From: a virus
Strand: one strand, 5' to 3'
IMG/VR virus record: IMGVR_UViG_3300006920_000291
Span: 1 to 22,062 of that record
Length of the DNA: 22,062 bases
The translations under genes and the position numbers were made by a program. The notes beneath the pieces are model-generated. The model was not told where the DNA came from. It worked only from the letters and a program-made list of their open reading frames with translations, and did no database searches. Positions 7,884-13,944 of this stretch are shown here, in pieces (positions within the stretch are counted from its first letter, which is position 1; every line of letters starts with the position of its first letter).

Positions 7884-7909
7884 ACACCTAAGCATGTGTC
7901 TAAACTGCT
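7884..7909 (+). repeat. Conserved intergenic element, copy 1 (before accessory block)
   Basis: ACACCTAAGCATGTGTCTAAACTGCT shares 21 of 26 positions, without gaps, with 13307-13332. Consensus parts are ACACCTRAG, then AWGTGTM, then TAAACTRCT. ACAC/GTGT can form a four-bp stem with an eight-base loop. In this copy GTTT before it and AAAC after it extend the stem across a two-base bulge (7880-7905). The two copies bracket the 7931-13301 block. It could be a promoter, a processing hairpin or a remnant of block insertion. Confidence 0.55.
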
Positions 7910-7930
7910 TACATCCAAAAGGAGAAAATT

Positions 7931-8587
7931 ATGAAAAAAGTATTCAAATCCCTTCTAGGGGCAACTATCGTATCACTAGCTATGATTACTTCAAGCACTG
8001 CTTCTGCGGAGAATCTCACAATTCGGGAAGGTCAAGCAGGGGAGCCAATCATTCAGTTTGAAGGTGGCTATATTAAAGGTACTGCGAAGCGATTGAAACA
8101 GATTGCCGAGATTTCTGGTGCTAAAGTAGTTGAGTTTAATTCCAGTGGAGGTTATGCGGAAGAAGGTTATATGGCTCACGACGTTATGCTTGAGCTGGGC
8201 CTTAGCGGATTTGTACCCCGTGGTAAAACCTGCATGTCTGCATGTGCTGTTACGTTCCTCGGGGCAAAGCATAAAGATATTCAAGGTGTCCTAGGTTTTC
8301 ATCCCTCTTACATTGATGGTACTGCACCTGATGAGTTTAAGCTTGGCCAGATTGACGGTATGAATGAAACATTCTTCCTGTTGGAGAATGGTGTTTCAGG
8401 CCAGTTTATCCGTGCTTTTATGTACCTTGGTAAACCTAGCGTGTTTGCTGTGTTTACTGATAATGATGAATTTAGTAAAATCTTCGACGGTAGCTTTACA
8501 GATGTAGAGCTTATCGACCTATTCTGGAGCTTAGAAGAAATTAAGGCTTACCGGTGGCTCGTTAATGGAGGAACTTTCAATGACTAA
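7931..8587 (+). CDS. Secreted ClpP/crotonase-fold periplasmic protein
   Basis: Residues 1-26 are a clear signal peptide (MKKVFKSLLGATIVSLAMITSS then ASA before the cleavage site). The body matches the periplasmic ClpP-fold family often annotated as COG3904. It has VVEFNSSGGYAEEGYMAHDV (the oxyanion-side glycines), RGKTCMSACAVTFLGA with candidate nucleophile S103 between C101 and C105, and VLGFHPSY with candidate H124. A Ser-His serine protease or a binding protein of that fold would act in the periplasm. AAAGGAG lies at 7918-7923. It overlaps the channel-like gene that follows by eight bases, which suggests joint work at the inner membrane. Protease activity is inferred from the fold, not shown. 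Confidence 0.8.
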   Translation: MKKVFKSLLGATIVSLAMITSSTASAENLTIREGQAGEPIIQFEGGYIKGTAKRLKQIAEISGAKVVEFNSSGGYAEEGYMAHDVMLELGLSGFVPRGKTCMSACAVTFLGAKHKDIQGVLGFHPSYIDGTAPDEFKLGQIDGMNETFFLLENGVSGQFIRAFMYLGKPSVFAVFTDNDEFSKIFDGSFTDVELIDLFWSLEEIKAYRWLVNGGTFND

Positions 8588-9020
8588 GCGTTGGACAATC
8601 TGGACTGTATTTGTTACTATGTTTATCTCTCTTGGTTTTGGCGTAGCTTATGATTCCCATAACTTCTTGCTTGAAAACGATTTCACCTACATTTCTTTCG
8701 TAAATATCGCCTTACTAGTAGGTTTCACTGTTACCTGCGCTGCACAGGCTTTCCGTAAGGACTACACTACTTCTGATATGCAGTGGTTTGTTGCTGATGG
8801 TGTGTTGTCTCTTGGTATGGTGGGTACATTGGCTGGCTTCCTGATAGTCCTCTACTCAACCTTCCAAGGTCTTGATGTAGGCGACACAGAATCAATGAAG
8901 AAGGCCATCGAGACCCTTGCTACCGGCATGGGTACTGCTCTACTAACCTCTCTTGTAGGTCTAGTAGCCTCAATCACAATGAAGTTTCAACTTGTAACCT
9001 TGGAGGGGAAAAATGTCTGA
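8580..9020 (+). CDS. MotA/TolQ/ExbB-like membrane protein
   Basis: Start ATG 8580, with GGAGG at 8567-8571; the in-frame ATG 8565 lies before that site. The 146 residues have four hydrophobic segments at about 5-22, 38-56, 71-93 and 113-135. The last two carry the family pattern LSLGMVGTLAGFLIVLYSTF and IETLATGMGTALLTSLVGLV, comparable with the GllGTv.G and A...Ta.Gl helices of MotA/TolQ/ExbB. These proteins form pentameric proton channels around a dimer of MotB/TolR/ExbD. A TolR-like partner is encoded two genes downstream at 9383. The cytoplasmic loops are much shorter than in bacterial TolQ or MotA. Function in a phage is unknown. Confidence 0.75.
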   Translation: MTKRWTIWTVFVTMFISLGFGVAYDSHNFLLENDFTYISFVNIALLVGFTVTCAAQAFRKDYTTSDMQWFVADGVLSLGMVGTLAGFLIVLYSTFQGLDVGDTESMKKAIETLATGMGTALLTSLVGLVASITMKFQLVTLEGKNV

Positions 9021-9402
9021 TATGCTTGTACATAAACATATTATCCTACGAATTGAGGCTAAGAAGCCCCCAACTGAGATGGGCCTTCGGCAGTGGATGA
9101 TTGATCTAATCGACAAGATTGGTATGAATCGCCTTGCTGGACCTATCTCTGCTTGTGTAGACGTTCCCGGTAATGCTGGCCCAACCTGTGTTGTAGTCAG
9201 TGAGACTTCTCATATGTCTTGCCAGGTATGGACTGAACCAGACCCTGCACTAATCCAACTAGACGTATATACCTGTGGCCCCATTGACTATAATGCTGTT
9301 CTTGAACACATTGAGGTGTGGGAACCCACTAAAGTAGAATACAAATATCTTGACCGTGAATTTAATCTAACGGAGATTTCACATGAGGAAGTACTCAAGT
9401 AA
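9013..9402 (+). CDS. speD: S-adenosylmethionine decarboxylase-like protein (pyruvoyl family)
   Basis: The 129 residues match the small prokaryotic AdoMetDC fold. SETSHMSCQVWTE (63-75) aligns with the self-cleavage motif (xESHISxHTWPE) and gives S66 as the candidate pyruvoyl serine. LDVYTCG (83-89) aligns with the vDvFTCG catalytic cysteine (C88). The residue before the serine is Thr instead of Glu, and the later His is Gln, so substrate or activity may differ. Some phage homologues of this family are reported to decarboxylate other amino acids. AdoMetDC normally feeds polyamine synthesis. The gene overlaps both neighbours, between the TolQ-like and TolR-like genes. GGAGGGG precedes the ATG. 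The symbol marks family only. Confidence 0.75.
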   Translation: MSDMLVHKHIILRIEAKKPPTEMGLRQWMIDLIDKIGMNRLAGPISACVDVPGNAGPTCVVVSETSHMSCQVWTEPDPALIQLDVYTCGPIDYNAVLEHIEVWEPTKVEYKYLDREFNLTEISHEEVLK

Positions 9403-9979
9403 TCTAGCTTTTGTTGACCTGCTGTTTAATCTTCTTGTTGGTTTTACCTCTCTTTTCATTATTGCTTTTTTGATGATTAACCCAATATCAAAACAGGGTC
9501 AAGTTGATCCACCAGTAATGATGATGGTACAAATGCGCTGGGATGACAGCTCTGTGCACGATGTTGACCTGTGGGTAGAATCCCCAAATTCTATTGTAGG
9601 TTTCTCTAATGAGGAGAGTGGTTACGTATCACTAGATCGTGATGACCTTGGCCTCAAGAATGATACCTATGTTGTTAATGGCGAAGAAAGGAAAGTACTG
9701 CGTAACTATGAAGTTGTAAACTTTACTGCGCTACCTGATGGTGAATATACCATTAATATTCACATGTTCTCCTTCAAGTTTGTGGGAGAGGAAAAGGTAT
9801 CGGTCACTGTAACGATGTTGAGCCCTTATAATGAAGTATGGACTGGTGATATTATTTTAAAAAGGGCACGTGAGGAACATACTGCAATTACTTTTGTAGT
9901 TGTAAACGGTAAAGTTGTTGACTTGAATGACAAGATACAAAAGCCAATCCGTAAATCTGTAGAAGGTTCCCGTCCATGA
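9383..9979 (+). CDS. TolR/MotB-like protein with periplasmic beta domain
   Basis: The N-terminus LAFVDLLFNLLVGFTSLFII (8-27) is a single transmembrane helix with an embedded aspartate (D12), as in MotB, TolR and ExbD, where this Asp carries protons. The rest (about 40-198) should be periplasmic and beta-rich, with DVDLWVESPN, SLDRDDLGLKNDTYVV, LPDGEYTINIHMF and a C-terminal strand region. This DVDLWV-type domain with a TolR-like anchor also occurs in bacterial proteins of unknown role. It lacks an OmpA-like peptidoglycan-binding domain. The likely partner is the channel protein at 8580. GGAGA precedes the ATG; overlaps with both neighbours indicate coupled translation. Confidence 0.7.
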   Translation: MRKYSSNLAFVDLLFNLLVGFTSLFIIAFLMINPISKQGQVDPPVMMMVQMRWDDSSVHDVDLWVESPNSIVGFSNEESGYVSLDRDDLGLKNDTYVVNGEERKVLRNYEVVNFTALPDGEYTINIHMFSFKFVGEEKVSVTVTMLSPYNEVWTGDIILKRAREEHTAITFVVVNGKVVDLNDKIQKPIRKSVEGSRP

Positions 9980-10419
9980 TATATATTGTAGCACTAAGTA
10001 TTATTATGACACTTCTAATAATTTATCTTGTGTATGTGTCTAATATCAAGTTTATGATTAAGTTGGTTTGTTTCCCCGTAATGCTTGGGTTGTCTGGCCT
10101 AGCCGGGCATCATTACATTATTAACTTAGGGGCACCTCAGTCTAGAGAAATCCCAGATAAGTTTGAATACAGACACCATATGGTAATGGTAGATGATACG
10201 ATACTTGTTTGGTTAAGGGTGGACGATGAAGAGCGTTTAATAAGAGTTGCTTATGACAGAGAGTTAGCTAAGGCTTTAGAAGAAGCTAAGGAGATGCAAG
10301 AGGGCGGCGGTTATCCTGAAGTTGGGGGTGGAGAAGAACTTTTGGAAGATCCTTCAAATCAACGCCCATGGAAGGTAGAAGACGTTACGCCAACTGGGGC
10401 AGAATCGGAGACTAAATAA
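9976..10419 (+). CDS. Two-helix membrane protein, 147 aa
   Basis: ATGA overlap with the previous gene. Two hydrophobic helices (about 2-21 and 27-51) are followed by a soluble region (HHMVMVDDTILVWLRVDDEE, then a helix RELAKALEEAKEMQEGG) and a flexible Gly/Glu/Pro tail. No enzyme motif is seen. Its place between the TolR-like protein and the SbmA-like transporter suggests another part of the same membrane assembly. The next gene begins directly after its stop (TAAATG) with GGAG inside this gene. Confidence 0.65.
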   Translation: MIYIVALSIIMTLLIIYLVYVSNIKFMIKLVCFPVMLGLSGLAGHHYIINLGAPQSREIPDKFEYRHHMVMVDDTILVWLRVDDEERLIRVAYDRELAKALEEAKEMQEGGGYPEVGGGEELLEDPSNQRPWKVEDVTPTGAESETK

Positions 10420-11391
10420 ATGTTTCTTTTCTTCAAAACTAAAAAGTGGGCTGTATGGGCGTATGCTGGTGCAGTTTTTATTCTTACTATGATTTACCTT
10501 CAAGTTCAGGTAGACGTAGCTATCAACACGTGGTTCGGAACATTCTATGATATGATTCAGAATGCCCTGACCAAACCGGGCAGCATTACTATGACTGAGT
10601 ACACGGGCGGTTTGCTGTCTTTTGGCAAGCTAGCTGGTATCTGGGTTAGTATCGCAATCTTTAGTGCATTCTTCACTAGTCACTTCCTGTTCCGGTGGCG
10701 CACTAGTATGGTGGAGTGGTATCACTCTGTCTACGATAAAGCTTCCTCTATTGAGGGGGCTTCCCAACGTGTTCAAGAGGATACTATCAAGTTCTCACGT
10801 ATCGTTGAGAATCTCGGTGTATCCTTGATTGAGAGTGTTATGATTATTATAGAGTTCTTCCCTATCCTGATTGGTCTAGGCGCAGGTATTAGTGTCCTTT
10901 GGTTTGGAGACTGGGAATATGGACTTGTTACAGGAGCTCTACTTTGGAGCGTTGTTGGTACTGTTGCCCTTGTTATTTCTGGTTACTTGTTGCGACTTGT
11001 CGGTATTGAGTATGATATCCAAGCACGAGAGGCGGCTTACAGGAAGGCCCTCGTCATTGCTGAAGATGGAAATTTCCGTCCAAAGACAATCGCAGAACTT
11101 TATGAATCACTACGGAGAGTCCATTACTATAGCTACTTCCAGTACCTTAAATTTAACGTAGTACGTATGGCCTACCTACAGGCAAATGTTCTAACTGCTT
11201 ACATCTTCCTTGCTCCTGCCATTGTGGGCGGGGTAATCACCCTCGGGGTTATGCAGCAGATTATTAGAGCTTTTGGTCGTGTAGAGGGTTCTATGCAGTT
11301 TATTCTAAAGAGCTGGCCAACTATCATTGAGCTTCTCTCTGTAGCAAAACGTCTACGTGAATTTGAAAAAGAAATCAAAGCCAATTATTGA
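10420..11391 (+). CDS. SbmA/BacA-family peptide transporter
   Basis: The 323 residues align well by eye with E. coli SbmA from about residue 85 to the C-terminus. Examples are VDVAINTWFGTFYDMIQNAL, FRWRTSMVEWY (91-101), IEGASQRVQEDTIKF (111-125), VENLGVSLIESVM, RVHYYSYFQYLKFNVVRMAY and KSWPTIIELLSVAKRLREFE. SbmA and BacA are inner-membrane, proton-driven importers of peptides such as microcins and Pro-rich peptides. The phage version lacks the first 80 or so residues, including the first SbmA helix, but keeps the remaining core without breaks. Neighbours are a channel-like pair upstream and a ClpP-like protease downstream. Import activity is an inference. Confidence 0.85.
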   Translation: MFLFFKTKKWAVWAYAGAVFILTMIYLQVQVDVAINTWFGTFYDMIQNALTKPGSITMTEYTGGLLSFGKLAGIWVSIAIFSAFFTSHFLFRWRTSMVEWYHSVYDKASSIEGASQRVQEDTIKFSRIVENLGVSLIESVMIIIEFFPILIGLGAGISVLWFGDWEYGLVTGALLWSVVGTVALVISGYLLRLVGIEYDIQAREAAYRKALVIAEDGNFRPKTIAELYESLRRVHYYSYFQYLKFNVVRMAYLQANVLTAYIFLAPAIVGGVITLGVMQQIIRAFGRVEGSMQFILKSWPTIIELLSVAKRLREFEKEIKANY

Positions 11392-11412
11392 ATCTATCTA
11401 AGGAAAACAAAT

Positions 11413-12117
11413 ATGTTTAATCGCTTTTCACAAAATAAATCCCCTTTCATTCGCTCTCTCGACATTGAGGAAGAGGAAGAAATCGAAGTATTTGAAGAAG
11501 AAGAACCTGAAGAGGAGACAGGGGAAGAAGAGGAAGACACCATGGAATCTGAGGGTTTCACCATGCCAGCTCTGGGACACATATCACGGGCAAACGGTGT
11601 ACTACTTCTTTCTGGTGTATTTAACAATGATAACATCCTACCTATTGTGAACAGCATTTATGAGTATAACTTGATGTCTGATGAAGTGCGCCCCGAGCGA
11701 CTTACTCTTATTATCAATAGCCCCGGTGGTCGTGTAGATTCTTGTAAGATGCTGATCGATTCTATGTGGATGTCTTCTATTCCTGTAGATACCCTGGCTT
11801 CCGGTATTGCAATGTCATGTGGTGTTATTACTTTAATGGCTGGCAGTTACCGCATGGCTACTACTAACTCTGAGATTATGTCTCACCAGTATGCAGGCGG
11901 TGTAGGTGGTAAGCAACACGAAATCTTTGGCGCTATGAAATCTCATGAGATGATGTCTCGCTGGATTGAGGACCACTATAAAGAGTGCACAGGGCTTACC
12001 CGTCGTAAAATTCGTAAGAAGCTTCTATCACCCACTGATGCATTTATGAATGCTAAAGAAGCTAAGAAATACAACATTATTGATGAGGTCATTAAGCCTC
12101 AACGCATTGTAGGATAA
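11413..12117 (+). CDS. ClpP-like cytoplasmic serine protease with acidic N-terminus
   Basis: The 234-residue ClpP-fold protein has the catalytic triad: S135 in SGIAMSCG, H158 in IMSHQ and D209 in SPTDAFMN. It also has INSPGGRVDSCKMLIDSM and the family ending AKEAKKYNIIDEVI. No signal peptide is present. Residues 18-46 are almost all Glu/Asp, an extension not found in bacterial ClpP (mature about 193 aa). It may steer interaction with an unfoldase or keep the enzyme inactive until cleaved. Phage ClpP-like enzymes are often prohead proteases, but here no capsid gene is near; neighbours are a peptide transporter and an amino-acid dehydrogenase. AAGGAAA precedes the ATG. Confidence 0.85.
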   Translation: MFNRFSQNKSPFIRSLDIEEEEEIEVFEEEEPEEETGEEEEDTMESEGFTMPALGHISRANGVLLLSGVFNNDNILPIVNSIYEYNLMSDEVRPERLTLIINSPGGRVDSCKMLIDSMWMSSIPVDTLASGIAMSCGVITLMAGSYRMATTNSEIMSHQYAGGVGGKQHEIFGAMKSHEMMSRWIEDHYKECTGLTRRKIRKKLLSPTDAFMNAKEAKKYNIIDEVIKPQRIVG

Positions 12118-12121
12118 ACTA

Positions 12122-13174
12122 ATGATTGAATATAAACTGTTTGATTCACCGGGGCACGAGCTTGTTGTGGTAGCTTCGGATAACGATACAAACTTTCTAG
12201 CAGTTATTGCTATACACAATACTGAGCTCGGTCCAGCTCTTGGTGGAATACGTATGAAAGCTTACGATGGCCCTGTTGGGGCCGTTGTAGACGCCTTGCG
12301 ACTCTCAGAAGGTATGACCTACAAGAATGCTGCTGCCGGACTTCCGTTCGGTGGTGGCAAGTCTGTCATTGTAGCAGCTGAATGGAACTCCGAAGTTTCT
12401 GACCAGTTCGCTGAGTTCCTTAACTATGTTAATGACGAACTGGGGGTAGAGTACTACGGCGCTCCTGATATGAATACTAATAATGGTTGTATGTTTGATA
12501 TTCAAGAGTCTGGCTCGGACAAGGTTGTCTTTAACGAAGATGGTGGTGACTGTAGTGAATCTACTGCTTATGGTGTTCTTCAAAGTTTACTTGCTTTACA
12601 AACCTTTAGCAATATTGAAGATGCCTCTAAGATGACAGTTAACATTGAAGGTCTCGGTAAAGTCGGTGCTCGTCTTGCTAAGTACTGTAAGGATGCTGGC
12701 TTTGATGTTTGTGTATCTGACATTGACAAGGATAAAGCACTTGCTATGGCTTCTTATCATGGTTACGCTTTTGCTGCTCCAGAGGACATTAGTTATCTCC
12801 CCGGTGTATACTGCCCTTGTGCTGTTGGTGAAACTGTAACAAAGGAATGGATTAAAGATACAGAGGCTTTTGCAGTTTGTGGAGCAGCCAATAATCAGTT
12901 GGATAAGATTGATACGGGTAAGTTCCTTGCTATTAACAACATTCTGTATATTCCTGACTTTATCGCTAATGCCGGGGGTGTTATCTCTGTCGGTGTAGCT
13001 GTCGAGAACGGTTTAAACTCTGGGTTTGGTCTTGAAAACCCCCATGTACTTGAACGTGTAGAGTTTATTCGTTCACAAGCACGAGCTATTCTCATGGCTC
13101 AAACAACTAATATTGAAACAAGAAACGCACAGTTACTCGCCATTAAGGCTGTGCAATCAAGTTTGGAGAAATAA
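12122..13174 (+). CDS. Leucine dehydrogenase-like amino-acid dehydrogenase
   Basis: The 350 residues are close to Bacillus leucine dehydrogenase (about 364-366). LGPALGGIRM (36-45), GMTYKNAAAGLPFGGGKSVI with K68 (substrate carboxylate) and K80 (catalytic), and APDMNT with D116 are all kept at near-identical positions. The NAD domain shows EGLGKVG (176-182), the D200 acid for NAD ribose, CGAANNQL, and IPDFIANAGGVISV. The family reversibly deaminates Leu, Val and Ile to 2-oxoacids with NADH and ammonia. The C-terminus is about 15 residues shorter. It starts five bases after the ClpP-like stop. Exact substrate is uncertain: Glu/Leu/Phe/Val dehydrogenases share this fold. Confidence 0.87.
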   Translation: MIEYKLFDSPGHELVVVASDNDTNFLAVIAIHNTELGPALGGIRMKAYDGPVGAVVDALRLSEGMTYKNAAAGLPFGGGKSVIVAAEWNSEVSDQFAEFLNYVNDELGVEYYGAPDMNTNNGCMFDIQESGSDKVVFNEDGGDCSESTAYGVLQSLLALQTFSNIEDASKMTVNIEGLGKVGARLAKYCKDAGFDVCVSDIDKDKALAMASYHGYAFAAPEDISYLPGVYCPCAVGETVTKEWIKDTEAFAVCGAANNQLDKIDTGKFLAINNILYIPDFIANAGGVISVGVAVENGLNSGFGLENPHVLERVEFIRSQARAILMAQTTNIETRNAQLLAIKAVQSSLEK

Positions 13175-13175
13175 A

Positions 13176-13301
13176 ATGAAGAAAGATATTGCTTTCGGAG
13201 CAGGTGCTGCCCTTGGGATTGTATTCCGGGTTGCCATTAACCTTGGTGTAGTTTGGCTAAACCTATGGCTGCTAACACAATTCGGTTGGCTACCCTTCTA
13301 A
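13176..13301 (+). CDS. Tiny membrane protein, 41 aa
   Basis: Start ATG 13176, one base after the dehydrogenase stop, with GGAGAA at 13164-13169. The upstream in-frame start at 13113 lies inside the dehydrogenase gene and is unlikely. The product MKKDIAFGAGAALGIVFRVA... is hydrophobic, with either one long or two short helices and an aromatic C-terminus (FGWLPF). It closes the accessory block. It could be a small subunit of a membrane complex encoded upstream. No family is recognised. Confidence 0.6.
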   Translation: MKKDIAFGAGAALGIVFRVAINLGVVWLNLWLLTQFGWLPF

Positions 13302-13306
13302 TCTAA

Positions 13307-13332
13307 ACACCTGAGTAAGTGTATAAACTACT
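13307..13332 (+). repeat. Conserved intergenic element, copy 2 (after accessory block)
   Basis: ACACCTGAGTAAGTGTATAAACTACT matches the element at 7884-7909 in 21 of 26 positions without gaps. The ACAC/GTGT stem is kept and the loop varies. This copy contains TATAAACT, which could act as a -10-like box, but no clear -35 lies upstream. It stands in the 58-base gap between the tiny membrane protein and the next gene, exactly at the downstream edge of the accessory block. Confidence 0.5.
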
Positions 13333-13359
13333 CTTATTAGCTAATAAATGGAGAAAACA

Positions 13360-13653
13360 ATGCCCTATATAACACAAGAAACCCGTGATGATCTTGGTGG
13401 TGTAACCGGTGCTATCTATTCATGCCCACCTGAGAACGCAGGTGAATTACAATATCTTATCGCTCGTATGATTGACTACTACCTTGATAATATTGAAGGT
13501 GGTGCCCGCTATCAGGATATGAACAATGTCATGGGTGCGCTATCGGGAGCTAGTATGGAGTTCTATCGTTGTGTAGTAGCCCCTTACGAAGATGAGAAGA
13601 TTAAAGAAAACGGCAGTATCTATGGAGACTATACAAAGGGAGATAAATACTAA
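13360..13653 (+). CDS. Conserved phage protein (DUF6899-like), 97 aa
   Basis: Start ATG 13360 is preferred because GGAGAA (13350-13355) lies just ahead of it and overlaps the alternative ATG 13348. The sequence MPYITQETRDDLGG..., GELQYLIARMI, YQDMNNVMGALSGASMEFYR and VVAPYEDEKIKENGSIYGD fits a small protein widespread in phages that ends in Y[RK]R.[VA].PYED.KI.ENGD.Y. Function is unknown. The stop overlaps the next start (TAATG). Confidence 0.75.
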   Translation: MPYITQETRDDLGGVTGAIYSCPPENAGELQYLIARMIDYYLDNIEGGARYQDMNNVMGALSGASMEFYRCVVAPYEDEKIKENGSIYGDYTKGDKY

Positions 13654-13922
13654 TGTCTGATGAATCGGAATCAAACCTAGTAAACATCAGTAGCTTCCTG
13701 AAAAACCCGAAGGTTATCGAAGAGTCAAAAGGGTTTGTTGAGGATATGTTTAACCCAGTAGATTCTGTACTAGACGCTATTGAGGAAAATGGCGGTTATG
13801 GTATCGCTGTTAGCCTTGATGAAACAAGAGGTCTAGTGGTAGCCTCCTCTTTCCAACTAAACCATGATGATATTATTAGCTTACTGGAATCAGCACTTGC
13901 TTTTATAAAGGAAGAACACTAG
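13653..13922 (+). CDS. Hypothetical acidic protein, 89 aa
   Basis: The start overlaps the previous stop by one base, with GGGAG at 13638-13642. The soluble acidic protein has a strand pair near the end (YGIAVSLDETRGLVVASSFQ) and a C-terminal helix (HDDIISLLESALAFIKEE). The end resembles the regulatory or antitoxin-like small proteins common in phages, but no family can be named. Confidence 0.6.
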   Translation: MSDESESNLVNISSFLKNPKVIEESKGFVEDMFNPVDSVLDAIEENGGYGIAVSLDETRGLVVASSFQLNHDDIISLLESALAFIKEEH

Positions 13923-13944
13923 ATGTATGCTTTGGAGGTCTCAG

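Noticed and set aside
7813-7930. Cobalamin riboswitch next to the B12-dependent RNR
   Set aside because: It lies downstream of the RNR, is far too short and lacks the B12-box sequence.
8580-9979. Zorya-type defence genes (ZorA/ZorB)
   Set aside because: ZorA is much larger with a long coiled-coil tail and is followed by ZorC/ZorD or ZorE; none of these features is present.
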